NCBI RefSeq assembly: GCF_050948215.1 | Contig: NW_027488624.1 | Coordinates: 434,001 to 498,000 of the forward strand | DNA: 64,000 nt | From: Halictus rubicundus | Lineage: Eukaryota > Arthropoda > Insecta > Hymenoptera > Halictidae | Reading direction: 5' to 3' | Shown here: positions 34,485 to 47,790 of the stretch, piece by piece | Numbering within the stretch: position 1 is the first letter of the stretch | Layout: each line of letters begins with the position of its first letter | Translations under genes and position numbers: made by a program | Notes under the pieces: generated by a model | What the model saw: only the letters and a program-made list of their open reading frames with translations | The model's database searches: none | What the model was told of the DNA's origin: nothing

Positions 34485-36802
34485 TAACTAAAAAGGCACG
34501 ATTTTATGAAAATACTCTACCATTCAAATGATTGGCAGCGGTTATAATTTTTAGTTAAACAAGTCCTTTCTATCTCAAATAAATTTCATTTCATTTTAAA
34601 TATAAGACTACTATTTTATTATTTTTTTTTTTCAAGCTGATATAATTTTTCTAGTACGTAGGACCATGTTTTTTTACAAAATTAGTAAATAGAATTCCAA
34701 AAATAGCTTAAAACGTTATCAAAAAGATGGTCATTTTGACGAAGCAAATTTCTTTGAGAACTAATGTAATACAAAATAAAGAATAAGTTAAATATTTAAA
34801 AAATACTTATTTGTTAAAAGGCTCTTCGCATACAGGAAATCGGAAAATTAATTAGCTTTGCAGAAATTTCATTTACATATTATATTCTTTTGTAAGAGAT
34901 TGTGAATCACGGCGCAGTACCAGATTAATAGTAATTAATAAACGAGTCACGTTTTGAACTTAGTTAATGACATTGTAATTGTATTAATTGTCCCATAGTA
35001 ATTCATAAAGTGATTTGCCTGTTGCACAGGAATTGGTGGACTCTAATTAATTTGTACCGTTCCGATCGCAATCGTCAAAATAATCTATTCTGCAAGTGCA
35101 TCATTTACATTTTTAATTAAGTCGTAAACCGTGAAAGATTGCCAATTATGATTGGCCAGGACGAATGACTGTGACGTCGAAAAACAACGTTGACATTTCA
35201 GTTGTATCATTTTGCAATTAAACCGTCAATTATTCTCTAAATGCAAGAAGATATATTACGACGAAATACATAAAATAAAACCAAGGATTTTGTCAGTTAC
35301 TCATATATTTCTTGAGGATTGGACACATTTTTTTATAATATTGCCTAATCTGTCGAAGTTACAATTTTTAAGTCAATTGATTAGCAAAAGATAAAATTAC
35401 TTATATCTAGACTGTAAATCATTGTGCAAAATAAAATGTTTGTACATCAATTGCAAGGTACAGAAAAATAAATAAAAAATTTCTATCAGTAAAAATTGAT
35501 GTCTATTGAAATGAATACATATACAGACATTCTTAAATTATTTTAATCTCTTTATACTATTATAAATTGCACTTATTATTTTTTGTCATAAGTGCATAAT
35601 TTAAATCCTTATCGTCTATTTGTTTTTACAGCTCTATTTCTTGTTTTCGACTCAATCAATAAACGAAATTCGTTACTTTAAATAAGCAAAATAAACTCGT
35701 TCTGTAAAAAATATATTAAAATATTGAATATAAACGATAAGAACGAATTTATTATAATAAAAATAATACTAAATAAATTATCACTTTTGACAAGATTAAA
35801 TTTGAAAATTTTTGCAGTTCGGACACGTTTGAACACTGCAATTCACAAGAGCTATTTCTTTCTTTGAAAGGAGGTTATAGTAGGTAATATACTATAGACA
35901 TAGTTATTAAATTATTAGGGCCACAGTACGAAAAATATATTTTTTAAATACATAATGAATATTGTTCTGTTCAGGACTGCTAAATACATGCGATTTTAAA
36001 CATTAGTACTTCCTACAAAAATAATAAGAATTCCTTGTAATTACTCAACTTGTGCGATTGGTGTCAATTTGGTACAGAAGTCTCCTTGAGAAATTAGTAA
36101 CCATGTTCTGGGATTCCAGCACATTAATTGTTTAATACTAAATGTGAGATTCATTTACGCGGGTTATACAGATGCTAGGGAACCTTGGTTAATGACTATT
36201 TGAGCTTGCGTGAACGGACCGGAGGTACCAGTGCTGGTTAGACTCTCGACTAGCCGAGTTAGGTCGCAACAGTGGGTATAACTGATTAATGCATACTTCG
36301 TCGTTCACGACTACGCATGTGTTCGATTGGCTAGAACAAAATGACCAAAGCAATGACACTGTCGAGTACAGAATTGCTCCCTGCGGTGACATGCATGAAA
36401 ATTCTCCGCGTACCTTACACATAACTACATCCGAGCAATTAGCAAGGTCATGAAGTATGCAGATGTAACGGAGATGTTAGTAAACCCATGAGATATTACC
36501 ATTGCGTGTGCAAGGCGCATCTAACATGGAGGCCAAAAACCAAAATTCTAATTCCATTACCCTAACCAGTTAGTATAGCACACAACTTGAGTGGGATGTG
36601 CCTTCTCAAACTTAACAGTATTCAACGATCTTAACCTGATGTCTTAATTCCTATCGAACAGAATGTAACTAATATCGTTCTATCATTTTGACAACGAAGT
36701 AGCCCTATATTATAGTGTACTATTTCTCTGAAACTAACATATCAGTTTAGGGTTAAAATGCTATGTGGAAGACCTACCTCCCATCACTTCAACTTTAATA
36801 TA
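34485..36802. other. No gene recognised
   Basis: AT-rich to about 36050, including a TTTATGCA-family end fragment near 35415-35475 on the minus strand. 36180-36700 is GC-moderate and unique-looking, without domain matches. Confidence 0.35.
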
Positions 36803-37046
36803 CGGGGAGGACCATTTAAATGGGAACACCCCATCTCTGTTATTGATGATTTTATTGGAAAAAGTCCTAAGGGCAAAGTCATACTATTTTAATAGGTAGC
36901 AATAAGGTTTTTTAGTCAAGGTCACTTCTTTCAGAAATTTCAAGGCCACCGAGGTGCCCCTTGAAATAATGCAACTTTGTCCTGAGGACTTTTCCCATAA
37001 AATCATTAATAACAGCGATGTTTAATTGTTCCCATGGCTTGTCCTG
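36803..37046. mobile_element. CAGG-type MITE with long inverted arms, 244 bp
   Basis: The left arm (CGGGGAGGACCAT...TGGGAACA...GTTATTGATGATTTTATT) and the right arm are inverted copies over about 80 bp. Both edges lie next to TATA. Each arm carries AAGTCCT followed by a GGGCAAAGT/GGACAAAGT stretch. No coding frame. A compact foldback MITE. Confidence 0.65.
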
Positions 37047-37378
37047 TATATTGTGAAAGATACCATCCTGGGTGACCTACAGAAAATTTTTACTATTGCT
37101 CGCTAAATTATATTTACAAGTAGAAGGCTATAATAAATTCCAAAAATGAAATATACTCATTTTTCATAACAACAAATGTAAAATTTTCGCTATCTTCTTT
37201 ACTGGTTCTGCAGATGTCTAATATTGATTCTACTTCTTCTTTTGTTACTATAATTTAAAAATATTTGACAAGCTTTTGAAATTAGGTGTTTAGTACTTTT
37301 GCTATCATCTCGTTTTTCGTTGACTTCGAACTAGCTTGTACACCAGTTGTCTAAAGGGTTGAACGCTTCCAGTTGAGG

Positions 37379-37642
37379 TTATTCTCTTGTCGGTACAAAT
37401 GGAATATTATTTTTCTCCAAATATTGAACTTTTAGAGTTCTACGTTCTCGGTTCATTGTTTGAACGATGTAAACTGGGACATTCGGACGACTAGTTGTCA
37501 CATGTATGGATGTCACCTCTGTATGTCCAATGGGATTTTTGTTGTTAGAGGAAGTTTGACAATTTTTGACAAAAAGTTCTGCAATAGTCTTTTTACCCAT
37601 AGCTATGTTTATCAAGGAAATCCCATGATACACATTCTGCAC
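37379..37642 (-). pseudogene. Unrecognised 87-codon frame, possibly a retroelement remnant
   Basis: A Met-start frame reads smoothly and contains RPNVPVYIVQTMNRERRTLK, faintly like the tail of Gypsy-type integrases, where a P-V-Y-x-V segment precedes R-T-L-H. No zinc-binding or catalytic integrase motifs are nearby. It may equally be chance. Function unknown. Confidence 0.2.
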
Positions 37643-39205
37643 GGAGATTTACTAACAACTGTCTGGGTAACTTCGAAATAATACTAAGCTCTCAGAAAAA
37701 CAAATTGTTTCCTTCAATTTTTGCGAATACGAAAGATTAAAAATAAATTTTGCAAACATATTGGTATTGCTAAATATTGTTAGTACTGTTGCTGACAAGA
37801 GAGATCAAAGTAAATATCACAGTAGCAAACATTTATACTCGTTGCCAATATTCTACATATGAACCAATCATTTATCAAATTAACTAAGTCCATGATATAT
37901 AAAGTAGAGAAAACTTAAAAGGATGATAAAATGATAAAACAATTAAAAAAAAAATAAAATTATGGAAACGATAAACTGATAGAATTCAAATAACTTAAAG
38001 TTGCTGTTATCTTATGTTAACGTATCTCGTGTATCTTAAAATCAATGCCAACTATTTCTATTCCGCATAAAAATTCGCAATCTGACCATATATCGTACAT
38101 TATGATTTTGACCATTTAATTTATGGTGTTCGTATCGAGTCAATAATGTTCATGTATAATGAACTTTGAAGTAGGCATTGATCATGCACTTAAAAATAAG
38201 TGTATCTGTAAAATTATAGTCATATACTCAACAAATTAAAAAAGTTATATTAAAATAAAGATGTAGCCGGATGAATAATAAAGTAGTTCTGATGAATGTA
38301 ATTGCAATTGAAATTACAAGGCGCAAGAATAATTAAACTTTTACACACCACCCTAAAACAAAACCAAGTTTGCGAAAACAAATGGTACCAGCAGAGAAAT
38401 GCAGAATTTATGTACAATTCGGCGTGTTCGGATGGACAAAGTGTATACTATATTATTGATTGCAGAGTAAGGATTGTCCTTCGAGCGTTTCGGTTTCAAC
38501 TCGCTGAATATTTGCTAGCGGCAAACACGCCCCGACGACTACAATCACAACAATTTTCAAGTTCGTGTCTGCCAAAGGAAGCTTTACACCGGGAACTCAT
38601 TACTAAACCTCGAAGGACGCACGAGGCAATTGTCGCGATGACCTGCGAGCTTCTTTACAGAGAATTCCACTTCCCTTTGTACGCATAGAACTGTGTTAGT
38701 TGCAAGATCTATGGCACCGTTTTACCACCCATATGTCAAGGAAGCCTTTGCGGTAAAGGCGACCCAAGTAAAACTGATGTATGTAGATATCGAACACATA
38801 AATGGAAAACTAGTGTGCGCACGCGTTGATCGTGGTCGCTAACATTAAAATGTTTCTCTATATAGTGTGTGACTGAGCTTCCTTACTTTTCAAAACTTCA
38901 GTAATCTTCAAGTCTAGATTTGCATTTGGGATTTCTTTAAATTTTGTTCCCAATAATTCCCTATTATTTTAAGTGTATTATTTCACATCCACTTCAACAG
39001 ATAGTTCCTCCATATTCAATTGGTACTCATTCGAAACCATTTTCCATACTAATTTTATTCAAAATAGCGAAATACTTATGAAATTTACTATTATAAAATA
39101 TAATGCATATTTAAACTGGTGAATTATGTAAAAGTGTTGAGTCACATTCAACATTCGGTACAAAGAGTTAAATGGAGAAGTTAACTTAAAAATTTCCACT
39201 TTTTG
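37643..39205. other. No gene recognised
   Basis: AT-rich, with a TTTATGCA-family end fragment near 38050-38095. A GC-moderate patch at 38300-38850 has a 128-codon plus-strand frame (38302-38688) without motifs. Confidence 0.35.
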
Positions 39206-40144
39206 TTAACACTAGATTTACGGAGTACTAAAATTGAGTATTTTACATTACTTTATAAACATAAGAAGAATGTGTCTATCCAAGTTTTTAGCCATTTTTT
39301 AAATGACACATACCTGAAGAAATAAATTTGTTGAGTAACTCCACATAGATGGATCTTCACAATCTCAACAATCGTAAATTAAAAATATTAGTGTATTTTC
39401 CGACGTTTCGGGCAAGTCTCGCGGCGCAGACTCTTTTGGCGTAGAGCCTATGAGGAGGCGTAAATTCCTCAATCGATGTTTCTCGACGACGCTACTCGGT
39501 GCGACCTTACGATCCCTTCGGATGATAAGGATTATAATTAATTCTATGAATGAAAGTTACTGTTGCAGTGTGCAACACGGAACTACAACGGCTGGTCCGC
39601 GTGGTTGCCAGTTCCGGAGCCTAAACAGTTGTTGCTTATGCGGGAGTTGCACTTAGACTGATTTTTACCCCAACTCCACTCCGTGCATTCGGTGTGGAGT
39701 GGGGGTATTCAATTTCGGAGTGCCAACGTCGCTGGATTTCGGCGGGCGAAATCACAGCTGTGGGCCCGATGTTCACCGGCCGGGGACCGTCGGATGGTCC
39801 CGCGATGCCACCTTTGTAAGTCCACGTTTTACGACAGTACGGTTAACTGTTGAGGGCGCGAAGAAAATTCTACCGAGCAATTAAGAAAGGTTTCATGAAG
39901 GCGACTTTCTCAAAAGCAGCCCTACAGACCCGTGTCATAAAACGTGTTGACCATCTGCACGCCAAATGTTGGGTCGTGCCGATTTTTCAGCCGCGAGTAA
40001 AATGATAAAACTATTGTCAAAGGGATCGGTCCCTGGTCCCACCTTGAAATAGCGTGCCGCGGATTTTCAAGGGGATCTCCCGTTTACTCGCGGCTGAACA
40101 ATTAGAACCCGTCATTTTGACGGGTCCCGTAAACCTAGTGTTAA
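39206..40144. mobile_element. piggyBac-type TTAA element, 939 bp, hairpin-rich
   Basis: Edges TTAACACTAGATTTACGG and CCGTAAACCTAGTGTTAA are inverted copies including the TTAA target. Inside are TGTTGCAGTGTGCAACA (39561-39577, palindrome), a hairpin of about 18 bp per arm (39666-39683 with 39690-39707), and 14-bp inverted repeats CAGCCGCGAGTAAA (39988-40001 with 40083-40096). The interior is GC-rich with no transposase frame. Inferred: a non-autonomous piggyBac derivative. Confidence 0.7.
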
Positions 40145-40746
40145 AAAAAGAACCACATAACATGAAGCAACTATCTTAGCCTACTATAATACAGAAACAC
40201 GTACATTCACATATAAGCCTGTGTGGAAATTCGGATAATTTGACCATATGAACCTAGTGTTGCTTATTGTTAATTAATCTTCTCAAAAGTCAGGCAAGTT
40301 GTAAGTTTCGAGGTCAGACTTCAATTTCATCCAACGTTAGCTGGTCAGTTATTAACAAACATCTGTCCGTTCCATTTACATTTGATCGTTTTTCTTCCAC
40401 TAGTGTTTCTATTATTCTTCCACACTGCGCCTTTTATTTTTCTGTACTGTGTTTCTATTTTCATATGAATATTTGTGAGTTCGCGAAAACGTTTCAAACC
40501 AGTTCTGTTGTATCCATGAGCGTTGCGTGTGCGTTGTTTGGACGAGGTTAGTGGACTATATTTTTTTGCAAATCCAACTATAAAACTTTAATTCGTATAT
40601 GGAAGAAATACTTAATTGTTAGAAATACAAATTTTTGAGGACGAGCACCTATCCTAATACATATCAGTACATGTCAAAATTCAGAACAATTACATTATTT
40701 TTATATAATTAAGAAAGGGTTTTCATAAACTATATAAAACGTAAGA
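40145..40746. other. No recognised feature
   Basis: AT-rich; a 94-codon frame at 40267-40551 has no motif. Confidence 0.35.
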
Positions 40747-40912
40747 TATTAAGGTGAAACTTCACTTCCGGAACCCATCAATTTTTAACTTTTTTCATAT
40801 GATCCTGTAGATTTTGACGAGAAAATGTCAAAAATACAAATTTTAATGTTAGGAATTCTCTAGTTCAAAAGTTATACGTATGTAAAGTCGAGTGATTTTA
40901 AGCGTTCCTGAC
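40747..40912 (+). mobile_element. GGTTTAACTTCA-family left arm
   Basis: AAGGTGAAACTTCACTTCC, GAACCCATCAATTTTTAAC, GATCCTGTAGATTTTGACGA and AAAAGTTATACG follow the left-arm order of the copy at 12606. With the opposite arm at 41815 it may bound one degraded element of about 1.2 kb. Confidence 0.55.
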
Positions 40913-41814
40913 TGGTAAGACTGCCACCATATGGGTATGTACTCAATGTCCTGGTTTAACGATCAGAGCTGTTAGATGGCACAACAAGCACGCAAGTGAT
41001 GTCGATAACGCAGATTTGTATTATTTACTATGGCTATAAAGAATTTATAATTCCAAAAAAATATTTATTTGTTAAAAATCAGGAATAAACCAGGCAAATT
41101 GCATACACACCAAAGTACATGCGCATGAAAATATTTACAAGTGACATTTTAAGGTTGTTCGTGGTTCGTTATCTTCACGCATCTTTCTGCACTGTAGGAC
41201 GCAGCAAAGTCGTGTTTCTTTTTCATGACTGCAAGTAGGGTTGGAATAGTGACCGAATCTATTTTGGCACGAAACTGGTTTTTGCGCTTCATTACAGACG
41301 AGAGGCTCCAAAAAATACATGCGGCATATACGCGACTTGTCACAAGATAGTGTACAAGCTAAAGTATCGATGTGGGGATTAAATATTCACAGCAAAAACC
41401 GCTAAGCTTTTCACGTGCTGTCGTGTCGCGTCCTGATTATTTATGGTACGAATATTCCGTTGAATACGCGACGCCGAGGAAATTGAATGATCGAAAAAAG
41501 TTCTTTGACACGCGCATCGCTAGAAAAATTGCTTTTTCCCCTTGATCGTACGTTCATGCTGTTACATCGAACCGATGAATATACATAGACAATTATAAAC
41601 ATATTTAATCCCCTTCGCGCTAACCTACGACTATTCCGATCTTTCGATTGAACGCGCTGTTGACATCAACGTTTTGCAAGCCATTACGGAATCGATGTTA
41701 GAATTGAAAACGGAGTGATATTGCATAAAGCTGATTCTAATTTTGTGAAACATATACTCGTGCAAAGCTTTGCATTTTTAATGATTTTACATTTAATTTT
41801 CTTTTTCAACTGTT
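40913..41814. other. No gene recognised
   Basis: Between two opposite arms of the same repeat family. 41130-41700 is GC-moderate; minus-strand frames at 41135-41343 have no motif. Confidence 0.35.
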
Positions 41815-41916
41815 CTAATCGCTCAACTTTAAACACGCATAACTTTTGAACCAGTGAATTCCTCGCCTTAACACTTCGATTTTTGGCATTTTCTTCTCAA
41901 GATGTACAGGATTATA
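41815..41916 (-). mobile_element. GGTTTAACTTCA-family right arm, interrupted
   Basis: ATCGCTCAACTTTAAACACG, CAGTGAATTCCTCGCC and GATGTACAGGATTATA match the right arm at 13125-13440. The outermost part is missing, and a CAGGGTG element starts directly at the ATTATA. Confidence 0.6.
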
Positions 41917-42190
41917 CAGGGTGAATCACGAATCGTGATCAGTAGAGATTACATATTCTGTCATTAGCAGTCCGCTCGAAAATATTTTTATCAACTTTTG
42001 CATGGTTCAAGTGAGCTTTAATGTGATTATAAAAAATTATTTGTCAACGCTTCTTTCAATGTTTTTTCAAGGTCACCTTGAATTTTTTGCAAATAAACAT
42101 ATATTTTTTTACGCCTATCCGTTAGAGGATATCAAGACGAATTCGGTAAATATCGGAACATAACATTTTTTCATCTGAGTCGAGAAAAAA
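41917..42190 (+). mobile_element. CAGGGTG-type element, left end
   Basis: CAGGGTGAATCACGAATCG starts at the interrupted arm. CAAGGTCACCTTGAATTTTT and an ACATTTTTTCATC stretch link it to the elements at 30974 and 51420. Right border not found. Confidence 0.5.
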
Positions 42191-43429
42191 TTAAAAACTT
42201 TGTATTACAAGGAGTATCATATGCTACGCCGTTGTACGCGTTCCAATGTTGTTGGCAAATCGAAATTTGTTCTGACCTCTTGTTTACTGTTCGTAAACAT
42301 TTCGTTCTGTACGTTGGAACATACCTAAATGATATTTGAACAAGTATGTCATTAGTACAGATTCTAATGATGAGTTATAGTATCGACGAAAAGTTTGGGA
42401 GTGTATAACGATAAAAAGGTTCTAGAGTGTATAACAAGATGTTTAAGTATCATGCAATACAAAAATACAAAAATTTATCACATATCTAAGGCTAGCCTTT
42501 AGCGCATCCTTTGTTATTTTTTTTTTTTTAGGAGAAGCGTGCCTGTATTTTCCAGTGTCAAATGATTCATTAGTTCAATAGATCAAGTATTATGAGGTAA
42601 ATATGTGCGTATTCATGTAGAGCAAGCTCTGCTTGCCTAACATTGTTCTATCGCAGACTAGTGTGCTATGCTGCGACAGTAACAAGCATAATCAACCGCT
42701 CAGTAGGTTCAACAAGCGATATTCAGCATATATTAATTATAGGTCCATCCCCCCTTCTGTGTCGTCTCGATTCGATTGCCTGCATAAATTCTGCTCCGTG
42801 ATAATGATAGCGTCGGCCTCTGAATTCAACTATTCAGATAATTTGTCTTCTGCAAAACATAATTCACTGATTTTGATTCGAGTAGCGAGAGATATTATAC
42901 AATAATCTGAGAAAAAACAACGAAAATTCAGGATTAATTGCAAGAAAAGCGGAATTCAATAATTTCGTAGAACACTTTAACTTTATAACAAAACAGAGAA
43001 TATATTTAGACGTAATAGAGCGTGATTTCCAGATTATTCTGAAAATTATTTTATAGAAGCTATCCTGGCACTTTTAAACAATACCTCGAATTTGCATAGA
43101 TATAATGTAAAATTAAACTTAGCCACTGAATGAATCGTGAACATCTATACATAATACATAAAATAAATATAATAATATAAAATCAGTATAATATAATTAT
43201 ATTAGTATCCCAATAAAAAGTCTTTTATTGAATAAGAAATTGTTCAAGAGGAGAATAAAGAAGTAACTTAATGTAAGGCCAACAACATTATCCAGTTAAA
43301 AATACACAGTTTACTGACATTTTATTTAAACTTCTTTACACAACTTGTCTCCTAATTTCCTTAAAAACGCCAGAAGATTAAGAAAACACAGGAAAAGAAA
43401 AAGGAAAAGTTACAGGAAAAATGTTTTAA
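42191..43429. other. No recognised feature
   Basis: AT-rich. GCAAGCTCTGCTTGC near 42623 is a small palindrome. No frame with motifs. Confidence 0.35.
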
Positions 43430-43661
43430 TGTTTTTACAGACGTTTCAATTTGTGATATTCTGGACTAAAAAAGTGACTTCAGTTTCCCAGCCGCTGTAT
43501 CATGCGAAAATATTCTAGATAAAAATGAGATTAGATTAGATTAAAATGAGTCCAGGTACATTGTCGTCCTATATTTTTTAACGTAAATTATCATAGTTCG
43601 AACATCGACAGTTTCTCCAGAATGGAAACTTTGCATGTTCAAATACTTTTTGGATTCATTG
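43430..43661 (-). mobile_element. CAGTGG-family element, partial copy
   Basis: The reverse complement starts CAATGAATCCAAAAAGTATT and continues through the GAACTATGATAATTT, GCATGATACAGC and AAACGTCT blocks in family order. It stops before mid-element. Confidence 0.6.
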
Positions 43662-43944
43662 CGCGAGGAAAAACAACTTTCTTCAAGTATACATGCAGTG
43701 AATGAAGAAAAAAGAAATTTTGCGGTATTGAATATAGATTTTTCCCCACTTAAGTGTTAATGTGATTTTAAAATGTCCCGTAGGCTAACTACACAGCAGC
43801 GAGTATCTTGTTTGCGCAAATATTCTTGCTCGAAACAGTTTCTCTTCGAGACAGTTTCTCAAATTCTCTGCGTCATCGTTGGGAAGTAGGAAGGAAAATG
43901 GTGGAAGGTACACGATTCACGGAGAGAGAGAGAGAAAAAAGAGG

Positions 43945-43948
<4 letters not shown>

Positions 43949-44023
<75 letters not shown>
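43949..44023. repeat. (GA)n microsatellite, about 75 bp
   Basis: Uninterrupted AG dinucleotides, preceded by shorter GA tracts from 43920. Frames read across it are Glu/Arg or Ser/Leu artefacts. Confidence 0.95.
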
Positions 44024-44027
<4 letters not shown>

Positions 44028-45559
44028 AGAGCACACCTCTCCCAAAGGCCACTACCACGAGAAATATTTTTCACCTTAGCAGCTATCAAAGCCAGACGCC
44101 TCCTTTCCGATTCTAAGGCTTCGGCGTTGGCCCCGTGCATCCTTAGAATCGGCAAAGCTCGCCAGATTCAATGGGAGGGCACAAAGTAACGGAAATCGTT
44201 AACTTTGATGCCAATTTTCAGAGTTTCGTGAGGTTAAAAAGAGTGAAATACCTCGAGTTTTTTTCGCGAAATACCGCAAAAACTTTCGAACCCTACGGAT
44301 TCCCACTGTTTATACAAAGGATCGTTTATTTCCTTTTCCGTTGTGTCGCGTCCTCTTTCGTTATACATGCTCGGCCCAGCTGGTTTCATGGGATTCTACC
44401 TTTTCAAAAATATCTTTTTCGATTCTGAAATTGGCCATAAGTTCCCATTCAAGAGCTGTTTGACGACTAAAAGTGTTATATACATATGTATTTCCGTTGA
44501 AGCTGAGCGACGTGAGTTGCTTGTGAAAAGTAAATTGCCTCGTTTCCATGAATGTAAAACTCGAACGGACGAGTTAACGATTCAATTGTTCCGCCATTTT
44601 TCTATGTAAGCCCTCCCACGGTAAATTACAGCACGGCTAATATATTGGAAAGAAAATATTTTCGCACACAAGGCAATGAAACTATTATTCTTTACACCCG
44701 TTTACTATTTCGTCATGCCGCGAACAAAATTTGCTCCTCATTTCTTTAAAGACGCTTCAATTTGCTAGCAATTGGTGTGACTAGATTCAAAATCATTAGG
44801 TATAGTATGCTACAAGCATTGCTTATTTTTAGGTTGTGTACATATTACATAAACTTAATGATTTCTCTGCAAATAATTTTCCTGCTTGCAAGTAGTACTA
44901 ACTGATGTTAGAAATTACATGATGTTAAATGTTGTATTTGTACACAGATTTTATTGAAATAATGAGATTCATAGAATTTTATGAATTTTATGTTTAAGTT
45001 TGCTTTTGTAGGTGAAATGTATGTAGGATTTCCCTATTTTCACGATGTTGCGATCGAATTAAGTAATCGATCTACGCGGGCAGGGATCAATTAATGAGCC
45101 GACTCGCAACGAGCATATACTATGATTTAATGGAAAATAAAATGATGGAACAAAGATTGGGTACAACGATACAACCTTACACGGCGACGACCGACGCGAG
45201 ACTCTGTCGATCGTCTCTCCTTCGCATTTTTTATCGACGTTGTTCGATTGTCTTTTGTCTCGACGTTATTCGTCCGTTTTTTCTCTGAACACGCGTTCGC
45301 CTGTTCTTCGCGGGAAGCGCGTTTCGCCTGTTTTTCGCTGGAATCTAGACATCCCACATGTATGATGTTAAGGGCCCGGGATAGTCACATGACTTTTTAA
45401 TTAATAATTTCCATTCACTGCCTTCAGACACAGACTTAAGATCCGTTTTGGTCTTGATCTTGGTCTTGATTTTTCGTCCCCGAACGCGTACTGAAGTTAC
45501 TGACAAACATTTCACAATTTCCTCGCTAAATGTGACGTGGAGGTCAACATATTGCACCT
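44024..45559. other. No gene recognised
   Basis: 44100-44610 is GC-moderate with overlapping plus-strand frames that lack motifs. 45080-45360 has similar character. The rest is AT-rich. Confidence 0.35.
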
Positions 45560-45790
45560 AGTTGGATTCGTTTTTTTTTTATAAACTATAAGACTTTTGT
45601 AGTGAAAATATGCAGTCCCATTAAAAAAAATACGATGACCTTGAAATCTCGAAAAAATGACCTTGAGAAAAAAATTCGATCCATCACCGTATTGGCGGCT
45701 TCGAACAGAATATTTTCTCTCCCTGACATTTTTTCTATCACACAAAATAAGCGATATACTTAAGTTGGTCAAGTTAGGTGGAATACCCTG
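45560..45790 (-). mobile_element. CAGGGTATTCC-type element end
   Basis: Read on the minus strand it begins TATACAGGGTATTCCACC and continues to two CAAGGTCAT blocks flanking a CGAAAAAATGACC-like stretch. The far end is not defined. Confidence 0.5.
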
Positions 45791-45932
45791 TATAAGGACG
45801 AAAACTTGAGGCACGTAAAACCATTTTTGGACGGTAATGTAGTCACTCTACCTTATCGCGAATCTACGAAGACCGGGTACTGTATTCGTAAATAGATTTT
45901 ATTGAAATAGTAAGTGTAATAGAAGTTATATA

Positions 45933-46005
45933 CAGTGGATCCAAAAGTATATTTCACCTGATGTAATTTCGCAAAAAATAATCGTACAGAAAACAAACCT
46001 GAATA
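45933..46005 (+). mobile_element. CAGTGG-family left-end fragment
   Basis: TA then CAGTGGATCCAAAAGTATAT, followed by TAATTTCGCAAAAAATAATC, as in the full copies. The rest of the element is absent. Confidence 0.5.
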
Positions 46006-47554
46006 AATTCACAAACTACTTTGTGTAAATAAAATGACCGGAGAGAATAAAAAATGTGTCCAGTATGTTAACAATTTTGAAAAAGTGAATACTTTGACGA
46101 AGGAACTGTTGGTTCATTAGTTCCATTCCATTCTTTACCTTTACTACAAAGTATCAGTTCGTTCAATTTCGTTTCAGTACACAGAGCCATGTTATACGAT
46201 GAATTCGTATTGATATGATATATCATAGCATAGCTCTGTCTGCAAGCGAAATTGAGCAAACCGATATACATAATTTAGGATCAATGTGCTGTGAACGTTC
46301 AATTTTCAAGTAAAATGAGAGCGAAATGAAACAAACGAATAAAAAATATTGTTACTACATTTGAACGGAAATTTTGCCCGTTTTTCAGTGACACAATTGT
46401 GACTAGATAATAGAGTACGATATTATAGGAATACTATTTTTTATGCAACACAGATCAAATTTTATTATAGACGATATATACCTTCTTTTCTTTGAAAAAT
46501 TTATAATTTGATATCAAGCAAATTTTCATATTATGCTACGAAGAAATGAGTTCTACATCTCTACACAACCCCGACCCTTAGAAGTTACCTGTTGTGCATG
46601 CACTACTGCATACAATAGGAAACCGCTCGTAGGAAACAAACACATTAGTCGAGCATAATTTAACAAGCATTCGGTGAATATTCAACGTGTAATCTCGAAA
46701 ATAGACCTTTTCGTTCACAATACATTTGCACAGGTTTTAACATACATATGCTTTTCTAACATACATATTTTTGTGGTTATCAATAATTGATGATATATAA
46801 TTTGGTAATTTTCTTCTTCATTTTAAAAATTTCATAATGATTTCATTTTCGAGTGAATCCGAGTGATTTTTCTCGTGTGATTGTGTTTCTTAAGGATTTA
46901 TGGTGACAATACAGGAATATTTATATCCGGATTCGTCCGGATTCAAGGATAATAGTTAATTTTGTCCAATCTGACATTCGTCTAATTTTTCCTTCATTTT
47001 ATTTAATTAAAGTTTTGTTCATATATGTTTTATGCTTTATTTATTTTTATTTATATTGTTTATTCATTATTTGTTGTTATTTTTTATAATTATTTGACTT
47101 ATTATTATTTCTTAGTACTTTCTTTATGGACTATAGATTGCTTACCGTTTTACCGCTGATTGCAGCCTGTGTCGTATACAAAATATTTGTAATACATAGA
47201 TTCTTTTTCAAATGTTGATATCTTTGCTAACAATTATTTTTTCAAATTAAAATTTGGCTTATTTTAAGGAGAAATCGCCAAACTTCTCGATCATATACCT
47301 AAAAATTACAGAAAATATTTTTGGGTGATCAAAGCACTAAAAAACTATGAAAAAAATATTTACAGTTTGATACACTCACCTTAAAGGTGAAATTTATCCC
47401 CAGAAAACCATTTAGACAAAATTGACATAAAAAATCAGAAACTAGAAACTTCAACCTTCAAAATGATGTTTGTTATACAAATTTCGAGTAATCTTCAGCA
47501 AAGATATGGGAACTTGGATTACCAGGTACGTCAAAAACTTGACGTGAAACTTAA
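46006..47554. other. AT-rich, no recognised feature
   Basis: Low-complexity AT-rich DNA, with a 67-codon minus-strand frame at 46068-46271 that has no motif. Confidence 0.35.
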
Positions 47555-47645
47555 GTGTTTTGTTATACTACATAAGTGCCTTCTCCTTGTTAGTGCCAGA
47601 ACGAGAATGTCATATTCTATCCTTTTTCAACGGAAGATGCACAAA
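47555..47645 (+). repeat. Partial copy of the 256-bp TA element
   Basis: TTAGTGCCAGAACGAGAATG, then ATTCTATCCTTTTTCAACGG, match the insert at 33893-34148. Confidence 0.5.
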
Positions 47646-47790
47646 TTGTAAACACATGTAAAATGAATAAATTAATACAAAATTAACACTATTTATGCAT
47701 AAAATGATTGTTAAATGATTAATAATATAAATTTCCTCCTAATATGCAGTTTTGCCAAACGAATTTATCGTACATCATGATATACACCTG
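47640..47790 (-). repeat. AT-rich dispersed repeat, copy 3
   Basis: The reverse complement carries the GCATATTAGGAGGAAATT block and a CATTTAACAATCATTTTATG stretch, as at 5130-5340. Confidence 0.45.

Noticed and set aside
43859..44155. Ser/Leu- or Glu/Arg-rich frames
   Set aside because: Translation of the (GA)n tract at 43949-44023.
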